A stretch of DNA of 64,000 bases from Candidatus Peribacteria bacterium (GTDB taxonomy: Bacteria > Patescibacteriota > Gracilibacteria > Peribacterales > Peribacteraceae): NCBI GenBank assembly GCA_023245935.1, contig JAHFJM010000003.1, positions 1-64,000 of the forward strand, written 5' to 3'. The notes under the pieces are model-generated. The model did not search any database. It saw nothing but the letters and a program-made list of their open reading frames with translations, and was not told the origin of the DNA. The translations under genes were made by a program, and so were the position numbers. This document shows positions 57,436 through 64,000 of this stretch, one piece after another. The stretch's first letter is position 1. Every line of letters starts with the position of its first letter.

Positions 57436-59790
57436 ATGAAAGAGAAAAAAAATGATCAACGCGCACTCCTGAGACGCAGAGTCGCAAAAGTTCCCAAAGA
57501 ACCGGGCGTGTATCGGTGGCTCGATGCAAACGGCAAAGTTCTCTATGTGGGTAAAGCGAAGAATCTGAAGAACCGCATGCAGGGTTACGTTCAGGATGGA
57601 TTGAAACGTTCGCCGTGGACCGAGATCATGGTTCGGCAAATTGCGAATTTCGAGGTCACGGTGGTTCGAAGCGAGATGGAAGCGCTCATCCTCGAGAGCA
57701 ATCTCATCAAAGAACTCCAGCCGAAGTACAACGTTCTCCTCAAGGATGACAAAGGCTACGTGTACATTCGCGTCTCGCTCAAAGATGCCTATCCCGCGGT
57801 CGGAATCGTCCGTTCTCTGCAGCGTGACGGTGCGCGGTATTTCGGTCCTTTTCTCGGAGCGAGAGACACGGAACATGCGTTGACTCTTCTCGATGGCATT
57901 CTCAAATATCGTGCTTGCCGAAAATCTCTCGATACTCTCAATGCTCATCCCGGTGTGTCGCTAGAAAACGACGTGCCGTGTCTGGACTATCAGATCGGCA
58001 AGTGCTGCGGGCTTTGCATCGGCGCGGTTTCGAGAGAAGAGTACAGACGACGTATTGATGACATTGTGAGTTTCTTCCGCGGGAACTTCGCGTCAGTGAA
58101 GCGCATCGCAAAAGAGAAAATGACTGCCGCGGTTGCGGGAAAAAAATTCGAAGCGGCTGCAAGACTCCGCGATGCGCTCCGTTTCATCGGGAATCTTGAA
58201 GAGCGTCAGGCGGTCTCGGATCCGTTCGGACAGGATCTCGATGTCTTCGGCATTGCGCTGCAGTACGGGAAAATTCAGGTGGTGCTTCTGCGGCAGCGCG
58301 ACGGGAAACTCATCGAGCAGATTGCTTTCCCTCTCGTAGGCGAAGCGGACAGCGGGTCGCTCGCTCTGGAACAGTTCCTTCCCCAATACTACGCGCAGAC
58401 GGACGATTGCCCGGACATCATCGTGCTTCGGGATCTCCCGGACGATGCCGCAGCGCTCGAAGCGTGGCTCCGCGAACGGCACGGGAAGAGCGTGTCGATT
58501 CTTGTCCCGCAGCGCGGCAAAAAATCGAAACTTCTGGAGATTGCCGAGAAGAACGCCGAGGAGAAAGTTGCTCAGCAGTTCGCCGCATTCGAATCGGAAG
58601 CACGCAAGGTCGAAGAATCGCTGACGGGATTGCAGACACTTCTCGGTCTTGCCGCGCTTCCTCGTCGCATCGAATGTTATGACATCTCGCATTCGAGTGG
58701 CAGTTCCACAGTCGGCAGTATGGTCGTTTTCCTCAACGGAAAGCCAAAAAGAGAGCACTATCGGAGCTTCAATATGAAGACGGTTCTGGAGGGAAGAATC
58801 GATGATTACGCGTCGCTGAAAGAAACGCTTCGGAGGAGACTCAAGTATCTCACTGATGATGTGAAAACCGCACTCGCTCGCTTCAAATCCGATGGCATTG
58901 TTGTCGGGAAGGCGAAGAAGGTAGAGCAGAACATGATCGAAGAAATCAGTGCCGCGCATCCAAATGACATCGGTTCGGATGCGGTTGCGTACAAGGATTA
59001 CGTCGTTGCGAGGAAAGAAAAAGAGATCGTCGGCTTCTGCCGATTGTTCAAATACGCAGGAGAAATTCCGATGATTCGTTCGCTCTGGGTGAAGGAAGAG
59101 CAGAGAGGAAATCGTCTCGGACAGATTCTTGTGAGGCTCCTTCTTTCGAAGGTGAAGAAAGGAAAAGTGTATGTGCACATTTCCAAAGATTCTCTGCTCG
59201 ACTATTACGCAGAGCTCGGTTTTCAGCCGGTGAATACTCCGCCACCCGTTCTGCAAAAAAAACTTGATGATTGGCGGACACAGCATAAGGCTCAGCCTGC
59301 AGGGCAGATTCTCGTCTACATCGTCTCGAAGCAGAAACCGGATGAATCCTTCACCGATCATCCCGATCTCCTCCTGATCGATGGCGGAAAAGGCCAACTG
59401 TCTGCGGTGAAAGAGGTGCTCGATGCCATGAACGTATCGATTCCCCTTGCCTCACTGGCAAAGCGTGAAGAAGAAATATTCGTGCCGGGAAATCTTCTGC
59501 CACTCGTTGTAAAAAAAGATTCTCCCGCGAAATTTCTCCTCCAGCGTCTGCGTGATGAAGCGCATCGCTTCGCCAACTTCAAACGCGAGTCCAGAGTGGG
59601 AGCCGCGCTTTTTCAATCGAAGCTGGATCAAATCCCAAGTATTGGACCGAAGACGCGGGATGATCTGATCAAAACATTCGGGTCCGCGGATGATGCGATA
59701 GCAGCGAGCAATGAAGAGCTCAAGAAGATGTTGACGGAGGCGCAGTTGAAGGCGCTGCGGGAAAGGTTTCCGATCCTCACTCCGTCCTGA
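57436..59790 (+). CDS. uvrC: Excinuclease ABC subunit C with an inserted GNAT acetyltransferase domain
   Basis: 784 residues (typical UvrC about 600). The GIY-YIG nuclease is seen in EPGVYRWLDANGKVLYVGKAKNL; the UvrB-binding UVR motif near 225-250 (KKFEAAARLRDALRFI); the RNase-H-like nuclease starts CYDISHSSGSSTVGSMVVF and resumes at LLLIDGGKGQLSAV. Between RRRLKYL and that motif are about 150 extra residues (485-635) with a GNAT pattern: VVARKEKEIVGFCRLF, MIRSLWVKEEQRGNRLGQIL (acetyl-CoA loop R/Q-x-x-G-x-G/R) and LLDYYAELGFQPV. The C-terminal helix-hairpin-helix (IPSIGPKTRDDLIKTFGS) is intact. Nucleotide excision repair; the role of the insert is unknown. Confidence 0.93.
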   Translation: MKEKKNDQRALLRRRVAKVPKEPGVYRWLDANGKVLYVGKAKNLKNRMQGYVQDGLKRSPWTEIMVRQIANFEVTVVRSEMEALILESNLIKELQPKYNVLLKDDKGYVYIRVSLKDAYPAVGIVRSLQRDGARYFGPFLGARDTEHALTLLDGILKYRACRKSLDTLNAHPGVSLENDVPCLDYQIGKCCGLCIGAVSREEYRRRIDDIVSFFRGNFASVKRIAKEKMTAAVAGKKFEAAARLRDALRFIGNLEERQAVSDPFGQDLDVFGIALQYGKIQVVLLRQRDGKLIEQIAFPLVGEADSGSLALEQFLPQYYAQTDDCPDIIVLRDLPDDAAALEAWLRERHGKSVSILVPQRGKKSKLLEIAEKNAEEKVAQQFAAFESEARKVEESLTGLQTLLGLAALPRRIECYDISHSSGSSTVGSMVVFLNGKPKREHYRSFNMKTVLEGRIDDYASLKETLRRRLKYLTDDVKTALARFKSDGIVVGKAKKVEQNMIEEISAAHPNDIGSDAVAYKDYVVARKEKEIVGFCRLFKYAGEIPMIRSLWVKEEQRGNRLGQILVRLLLSKVKKGKVYVHISKDSLLDYYAELGFQPVNTPPPVLQKKLDDWRTQHKAQPAGQILVYIVSKQKPDESFTDHPDLLLIDGGKGQLSAVKEVLDAMNVSIPLASLAKREEEIFVPGNLLPLVVKKDSPAKFLLQRLRDEAHRFANFKRESRVGAALFQSKLDQIPSIGPKTRDDLIKTFGSADDAIAASNEELKKMLTEAQLKALRERFPILTPS

Positions 59791-59889
59791 GGGACACCTC
59801 TCTCCGCTGAGGCGAAGAGAGGAATGTCCGTAATCAGAGAAGCAGTGCGCCCCTTCTCCAGCCGATGGAGAAGGGGAAGGGGGATGAGG
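59791..59889. repeat. Compound palindromic element, copy 2
   Basis: It follows the uvrC stop directly. It contains GACACCTCTCTCC...GAGAGGAATGTCC and CCCCTTCTCCA/TGGAGAAGGGG, ending GGGGATGAGG. These match, in the same order, the reverse complement of 52933-53081 (GACACCTCTCTCC, GAGAGGAAT, CCCTTCTCC..AGCCG, GGGGATGAGG). Confidence 0.78.
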
Positions 59890-59949
59890 ACCGTTCGTGA
59901 CATATGTATCCACTTCTGCTACGCTCCAATCCTCCTTCCCACTCACTCC

Positions 59950-60309
59950 ATGAAGAAAATTTCCTTCCTTCTCGGTTCCGTCGGCGGTGCACTTGCCGGA
60001 TACGTTTTTAGCAATAACAAGCTCAGAAGCGAACTGATGAAAGCCAAAGACACGACGGCTGCGGCGAAAATCCTCGGCAATCATCTCGCGAAGGACGGAC
60101 AGGCGGTTGCAAAGGAAGTGCAGCAGCTTGCGGAGCATCATCATCTGGATGCGCATATCGCACAGGGCAAGAAGTACGTGACGAAGTACTACAATTCCGC
60201 AAAGGGCGAGGTGCAGAAATTCGTTTCGACGCAGGTCAAGGATGCAACGAAAATTGCGAAGAAAGCGAAGAAGCAGGTCGTGAAGAAGGTGAAGTCGATG
60301 GCACGGTAG
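59950..60309 (+). CDS. Small membrane-anchored, lysine-rich protein
   Basis: 119 residues. A short hydrophobic N-terminus (ISFLLGSVGGALAGYVF, about 4-20) resembles YtxH-type envelope proteins. It is followed by a helical region and a very basic, histone-H1-like end (ATKIAKKAKKQVVKKVKSMAR). The basic tail may bind nucleic acid or an acidic surface; function unknown. The ATG at 59950 is chosen because upstream in-frame codons fall in the palindromic repeat. Confidence 0.65.
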   Translation: MKKISFLLGSVGGALAGYVFSNNKLRSELMKAKDTTAAAKILGNHLAKDGQAVAKEVQQLAEHHHLDAHIAQGKKYVTKYYNSAKGEVQKFVSTQVKDATKIAKKAKKQVVKKVKSMAR

Positions 60310-60341
60310 TCCTGCTTTTCTCGAATGAACGGTCTGCTGTC

Positions 60342-61313
60342 TCAGTACGCCAGCTCCCGCAGCTTATACCCGCGCTCTTCCTCGGGGATCGCATAGAAAT
60401 CCGCCAATGTGTCGAGTACGCAGCGGTTGCTGTCGCAGACGCTGAATAACTTGAGATCGTCTTCCGAGATCATTCCTTCCCTCAACATTCTGTCGTTGTC
60501 TTCGAGCATTTTGTCGAAGAAGTGGTTCTGGTTCTTGATGATGAGAGGGACAGGATGCTTCGTTCCCATTTTTTTGAGCTGCTTGAGGACGAGGTACTCG
60601 AAGACTTCGTCTCTCGTTCCCCATCCACCCGGAGTGGCAATGATCGCCGTGCGGTCACTCTCCTGTTCGCGCATTGCTGCATCAGCAAGCCCTATTTTCC
60701 GCGGTCCGAAGTAGTCGCACAGCGCGACGTTCTCCGGATCCAGCGCACTGGTGACCGACTGTTCGAATGCAGCACGTTCATCATTGATGATGATTTTCAC
60801 GCCTGCCACTCTTCCGCCCGCTTCTTTCGCACCGAGGAGAGGCGCTTCCATTTGCCCCGGTCCCGCTCCGGACCAAGAGGTCGATCTCAGCAGCAGGTAG
60901 ACCTCTCTGCCGAGTTCGCGCGCTCCTTCGAAGTACGGATTGCCGGGCTGCGTTCTCGCTGAACCGAGATACACCACCCCTCTTCCGTTCTTTCGGATCA
61001 CTTCGTATGCGCGAAGAATCTCGGTGCTCATTTTTTTCGCACTGATCCTATCTCTCTGCTCCTGCACACTTGTTTGAAATGATCCTTCGGCGATCCTCGT
61101 CGTCAGTTTTTTCCAAATGATCAGTGCTTCAGGGAGTTGTTCTCGGGTACACAGCGCTCTCACTTCCGCCCAAACAAACTTGCAAAGATCTACCGGCATG
61201 CTGTCTCCCTCCGTTACTTTCTTGAAAGTCGTCTCTGCAATTTCTTTCAGACGCGGAGACGCGTTCCTCAGCTCTTCATCGAGATGCCCGCGGAGAGAAT
61301 CGACAGATGCCAT
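60342..61313 (-). CDS. LOG-family (Rossmann nucleotide-binding) protein with N-terminal extension
   Basis: 323 residues. The core carries VVYLGSARTQPGNPYFEGARELG, SWSGAGPGQMEA (GGGxGxMxA-like) and the LOG signature PGGWGTRDEVFE (PGGxGTxxE), typical of nucleotide 5'-monophosphate phosphoribohydrolases (once annotated lysine decarboxylase). About 105 N-terminal helical residues precede the core and are not usual in the short LOG proteins. The exact substrate is not decidable. Confidence 0.82.
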   Translation of the reverse strand: MASVDSLRGHLDEELRNASPRLKEIAETTFKKVTEGDSMPVDLCKFVWAEVRALCTREQLPEALIIWKKLTTRIAEGSFQTSVQEQRDRISAKKMSTEILRAYEVIRKNGRGVVYLGSARTQPGNPYFEGARELGREVYLLLRSTSWSGAGPGQMEAPLLGAKEAGGRVAGVKIIINDERAAFEQSVTSALDPENVALCDYFGPRKIGLADAAMREQESDRTAIIATPGGWGTRDEVFEYLVLKQLKKMGTKHPVPLIIKNQNHFFDKMLEDNDRMLREGMISEDDLKLFSVCDSNRCVLDTLADFYAIPEEERGYKLRELAY

Positions 61314-61324
61314 AAAGGAGTACT

Positions 61325-61352
61325 TTTATAGACTTATTATAGATAATGTCAA
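61325..61352 (-). promoter_or_regulatory. Promoter of the LOG-family gene (TTGACA - 16 bp - TATAAA)
   Basis: On the minus strand the consensus TTGACA (61352-61347), 16-bp spacer, TATAAA (61330-61325), 11 nt before the ATG. Confidence 0.65.
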
Positions 61353-61360
61353 TTTTTTTC

Positions 61361-61388
61361 TTGCACTCAACACATTTCTGAGTACAAT
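61361..61388 (+). promoter_or_regulatory. Promoter of pyrG (TTGCAC - 16 bp - TACAAT)
   Basis: TTGCAC at 61361-61366, 16-bp spacer, TACAAT at 61383-61388. The leader is about 60 nt and includes a short hairpin AAGGG/CCCTT just before the start codon; no RBS. Confidence 0.6.
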
Positions 61389-61453
61389 ACACGGCGGGCT
61401 CGAGAAAATTTGTTTGGGTTTCCCCGGTTTGAAAGGGATTCCCTTCTTCTCCT

Positions 61454-63112
61454 ATGGTTTCACGCAAGTTGATCACCGAGCCGAAGTTCATCATTGTCAC
61501 GGGCGGCATCTGCAGCTCGCTCGGGAAGGGGATCGCGACTGCAAGCATCGGTGCCATTCTGAAAGCATGCGGGTTCAAAGTGTTCGTGCAGAAGCTCGAT
61601 CCGTACCTGAACGTCGACCCCGGTACGATGAGCCCGTTCCAGCACGGCGAAGTGTTCGTGACGGATGACGGAGCCGAAACGGATCTCGATCTCGGGCACT
61701 ACGAGCGCTTCATCGACGAGCCGATGAGCAGACTGAGCACCGTGACAACCGGAAGAATTTACACGGAAGTTCTTGCCAAAGAGCGCAAAGGCGACTTCCT
61801 CGGCGGGACGATTCAGGTCGTTCCCCACATTACCAATGCGATCAAAGACTGGATGAAGAATGCTGCCAAAGAAAGCAAGGCGGAGATCATGATGATCGAA
61901 GTCGGCGGGACCGTCGGTGACATCGAAGGCGAGCCGTTTCTGGAAGCGATTCGTCAGATGCGTTCGGAGCTCGGGTCAGAGAGACTCTTCCATGTGCATC
62001 TCACGCTTCTGCCATACCTTGCAGGCTCAAAGGAACTGAAGACGAAACCCACGCAGCTCTCCGTTCGAGAGCTTCGTCGCATCGGACTGCAGCCGGATAT
62101 CATTCTTGCGAGAGCGGACTATGACATTCCAAAAGAGCTCCTCGACAAGATCAGCCGCTTCTGCGATGTCTCGCGTGATGCGGTGATTCCGGCGCAGACC
62201 GTGAAATCGATCTACGACGTCCCGCTTAATTTTCAGAAGTACGACATTGCAAGCGTGATCGGAAGGAAGCTGCATCTCGGCGATCTGAAGCCGAATATGA
62301 AGGAGTGGGAAGAGGGGAGGAAGCGTCACGAGGCGGCGAAAAAATCCATCAAGATCGGTCTCGTCGGGAAGTATACGCATCTCGATGATGCGTACCTGAG
62401 CGTGATCGAATCGATCAAATCCGCCGCCGCGTTCCACGGTCGCAAAGCGGAGATCGTGTGGGTGGACAGTGAGAAGCTCGAGAAGAAAGACGCGAAAGTC
62501 TGGCAGTCGCTCAAGTCCTGTGCCGGCATCATCGTGCCGGGCGGCTTCGGTACGCGCGGCATCGAAGGAAAGATCCTTGCGGCAAATCATGCACGCACGC
62601 AGAACGTGCCCTATCTCGGGTTGTGTCTCGGCTCGCAGCTTCTCGCAATCGAGTTTGCGCGAGCGATGCTCAAAGATAGCGAGCTTACGAGTCAGGAGTT
62701 CGATGAGAAAGAGAAGCTCGGTCACGGGAAGTATGTCGTGCACTTCCTCCCCGATCAGCATAAAGGCAGGAGTATGGGAGGCACGCTCCGGCTCGGGCAG
62801 TACGTCTGCCACCTCAAGAAAGGCACGAAAGCCCATGCAGCGTATAAAGAAGCGAAGGCTCTGGGCTCCGACGATTCCGTCTCCGAGCGTCACCGTCACC
62901 GCTACGAATTCAACAATGACTTCCGGAAACGTCTCGAAGAGAAAGGGCTCGTGTTCTCGGGCGAGTGGCGCAAAACGGGCATTATGGAAATCGTCGAGAT
63001 CAAGAATCATCCGTTCATGGTTGGCAGCCAGTTCCATCCCGAGTTCAAGAGTCGCCCGCACAGACCACATCCGCTGTTTGCAGCCTTCATGAAGGTGGCG
63101 GTGAGGGGGTAA
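61454..63112 (+). CDS. pyrG: CTP synthase
   Basis: Aminates UTP to CTP using glutamine and ATP. 552 residues. The synthase domain (1-270) has FIIVTGGICSSLGKGIATASIG (P-loop-like), QKLDPYLNVDPGTMSPFQHGEVFVTDDGAETDLDLGHYERF, and GGTVGDIE. The glutaminase domain has GGFGTRG, the nucleophile Cys in GLCLGSQ (GICLGMQ in most relatives), and FHPEFKSRP with the catalytic His and Glu. Full length and intact. Confidence 0.97.
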   Translation: MVSRKLITEPKFIIVTGGICSSLGKGIATASIGAILKACGFKVFVQKLDPYLNVDPGTMSPFQHGEVFVTDDGAETDLDLGHYERFIDEPMSRLSTVTTGRIYTEVLAKERKGDFLGGTIQVVPHITNAIKDWMKNAAKESKAEIMMIEVGGTVGDIEGEPFLEAIRQMRSELGSERLFHVHLTLLPYLAGSKELKTKPTQLSVRELRRIGLQPDIILARADYDIPKELLDKISRFCDVSRDAVIPAQTVKSIYDVPLNFQKYDIASVIGRKLHLGDLKPNMKEWEEGRKRHEAAKKSIKIGLVGKYTHLDDAYLSVIESIKSAAAFHGRKAEIVWVDSEKLEKKDAKVWQSLKSCAGIIVPGGFGTRGIEGKILAANHARTQNVPYLGLCLGSQLLAIEFARAMLKDSELTSQEFDEKEKLGHGKYVVHFLPDQHKGRSMGGTLRLGQYVCHLKKGTKAHAAYKEAKALGSDDSVSERHRHRYEFNNDFRKRLEEKGLVFSGEWRKTGIMEIVEIKNHPFMVGSQFHPEFKSRPHRPHPLFAAFMKVAVRG

Positions 63113-63122
63113 AAAGTGAGTT

Positions 63123-64000
63123 TTAATGGCAAGATTTTGCTATACAGGAAATCTTCCCAATACCTTTCTTAACTTTCCCTCCTTCCATTGTAAACCACAC
63201 GTTACCATCTGATCCATTCGTAATGCCATAGGGATTACTACCTGTTGGGACAGGAAACTCGGTAACTTCCCCACTTGTCGTCATCCTTCCTATTTTATTA
63301 CCGCTAAATTCTGTAAACCACAGATTACCATCTGAACCGCTCGTAATGTCACGAGGATCACTATCTGCTGTTGGGACAGGAAACTCGGTAACTTCCCCAC
63401 TTGTCGTCATCCTTCCTATTTTATTGCTGCGAGTTTCTGTAAACCACAAATTACCGTCTGGTCCGTTCGTAATGTCAGCGGCACGACTATCAGTTGGGAG
63501 AGGAAACTCGGTAACTTCCCCACTTGTCGTCATCCTTCCTATTTTGTTACCCCATTCTGTAAACCACAGATTACCATCTGATCCGCTCGTAATGCTATCG
63601 GGATAACTATCTCTTGGTACGGGAAAATCGGTCATCATCCCGCTTGTCGTGATTCTTCCTATTTCATGAGTGCCATATTTTGTAAACCATAAATTACCGT
63701 CTGGTCCGTTCGCAATGCTATCGGCACGAGTGTATGTTGAGAAAGGAAACTCGGTGAGCACCCCGCTTGTCGTGATCCTTCCTATTTTACTGCTGCCAGG
63801 TTCTGTAAACCATAAATTACCATCTGATCCATTCGTAATATGACGTGGATAACTCTCTTCTGTTGGCAGAGCAAATTTGGTGATTACTCCACTTTTCGTC
63901 ATCCTTCCTATTTTATCACTGGCATATCCTGTAAACCACAAATTACCGTCTGATCCCGACACAATCCCAGCAGCTCTTGGAGCCTGATAATATGTAATCG
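63123..64000 (-). CDS. Streptogramin-lyase-like (Vgb) beta-propeller protein, N-terminus beyond the window
   Basis: At least 291 residues made of a repeated 40-43-residue unit: DGNLWFTE..SNKIGRMTTSGEVTEFPVPT..., six to seven copies. This is the repeat of virginiamycin B lyase and related propellers. The C-terminus is ...ISCIAKSCH. The frame stays open to 64000 (ITYYQAPRAAG precedes the first visible DGNLWF unit and fits the repeat), so the GTG at 63962 is not a real start. Vgb lyase catalytic residues cannot be confirmed, and many such proteins are binding or surface proteins. Convergent with pyrG, 10 nt apart. Confidence 0.8.
   Translation of the reverse strand, partial: ITYYQAPRAAGIVSGSDGNLWFTGYASDKIGRMTKSGVITKFALPTEESYPRHITNGSDGNLWFTEPGSSKIGRITTSGVLTEFPFSTYTRADSIANGPDGNLWFTKYGTHEIGRITTSGMMTDFPVPRDSYPDSITSGSDGNLWFTEWGNKIGRMTTSGEVTEFPLPTDSRAADITNGPDGNLWFTETRSNKIGRMTTSGEVTEFPVPTADSDPRDITSGSDGNLWFTEFSGNKIGRMTTSGEVTEFPVPTGSNPYGITNGSDGNVWFTMEGGKVKKGIGKISCIAKSCH
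63180..63960 (-). repeat. Tandem coding repeats of about 126 bp
   Basis: DNA-level repeats encoding the propeller blades; neighbouring units near 63240-63300, 63370-63420 and 63490-63545 share long identical stretches such as CTTCCCCACTTGTCGTCATC. The units are less similar towards the right edge, suggesting recent duplication of the C-terminal blades. Confidence 0.75.

Noticed and set aside
63180-63960. Tandem array possibly CRISPR or satellite
   Set aside because: Period is a multiple of three and translates into propeller blades.
63960-63962. GTG as start of the propeller protein
   Set aside because: The frame continues upstream to the window edge with residues that fit the repeat, so the gene is simply cut by the window.

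Overview
The window looks like a chromosomal stretch of a small-genome bacterium of the Candidate Phyla Radiation (Patescibacteria), plausibly the Peribacteria/Peregrinibacteria branch. That placement is inferred from overall style: short intergenic gaps, many lineage-specific hypothetical proteins, a giant phage-fibre-like S74 surface protein, and an almost complete lack of Shine-Dalgarno sequences. There is no rRNA here to settle it.

Layout. 1-5 kb: tRNA-Thr, dprA, tpiA, rpiB-rpe, a DUF192 lipoprotein and purC. 5.2-22.7 kb: a cell-surface block with a 4302-residue repeat protein (tail-fibre modules, seven FG-GAP repeats, an S74 self-cleaving domain), an exosortase-family membrane protease, an unknown membrane protein, and a secreted protein ending in a VPEF-type C-terminal sorting signal. 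22.8-28.7 kb: a small membrane protein, ftsH, purB and two unknown proteins. 28.8-30.3 kb: tRNA-Leu followed by an M15-family D,D-dipeptidase gene whose expression signals differ from its neighbours. 30.3-36.6 kb: one-carbon/folate genes (class IV aminotransferase, thyA, folA, then folB-folK-folE on the other strand) around a homospermidine synthase. 36.7-37.2 kb: a Phd/RelE-type toxin-antitoxin pair. 37.2-44.2 kb: SecD with an inserted parvulin domain, a SecD-like lipoprotein, an MFS transporter, a sugar nucleotidyltransferase, a truncated glycosylphosphotransferase and a secreted metallopeptidase. 44.3-46.4 kb: two rRNA methyltransferases (RlmD/RumA type and RlmH). 46.4-51.3 kb: a complete copper-resistance operon under CsoR. 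51.4-57.4 kb: tRNA-Glu, host-attachment-like protein, VIT-family transporter, RecB-like nuclease, unknown proteins, HPF-like protein, ribosomal protein L25, GT2. 57.4-64 kb: UvrC with an inserted acetyltransferase domain, LOG-family protein, CTP synthase, and a streptogramin-lyase-like propeller that runs off the right edge.

Four things stand out. (1) Fourteen genes carry a TAnnnT box ending 6-8 nt before the start codon and no ribosome-binding site, which points to widespread leaderless transcription. (2) An exosortase and a probable substrate share a cluster with a giant S74 protein. (3) Core genes carry insertions: parvulin in SecD, GNAT in UvrC, and a 57-bp palindromic element read in frame inside thyA. 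(4) Several families of palindromic repeats occur, including two copies of a compound element at 52.9 and 59.8 kb.
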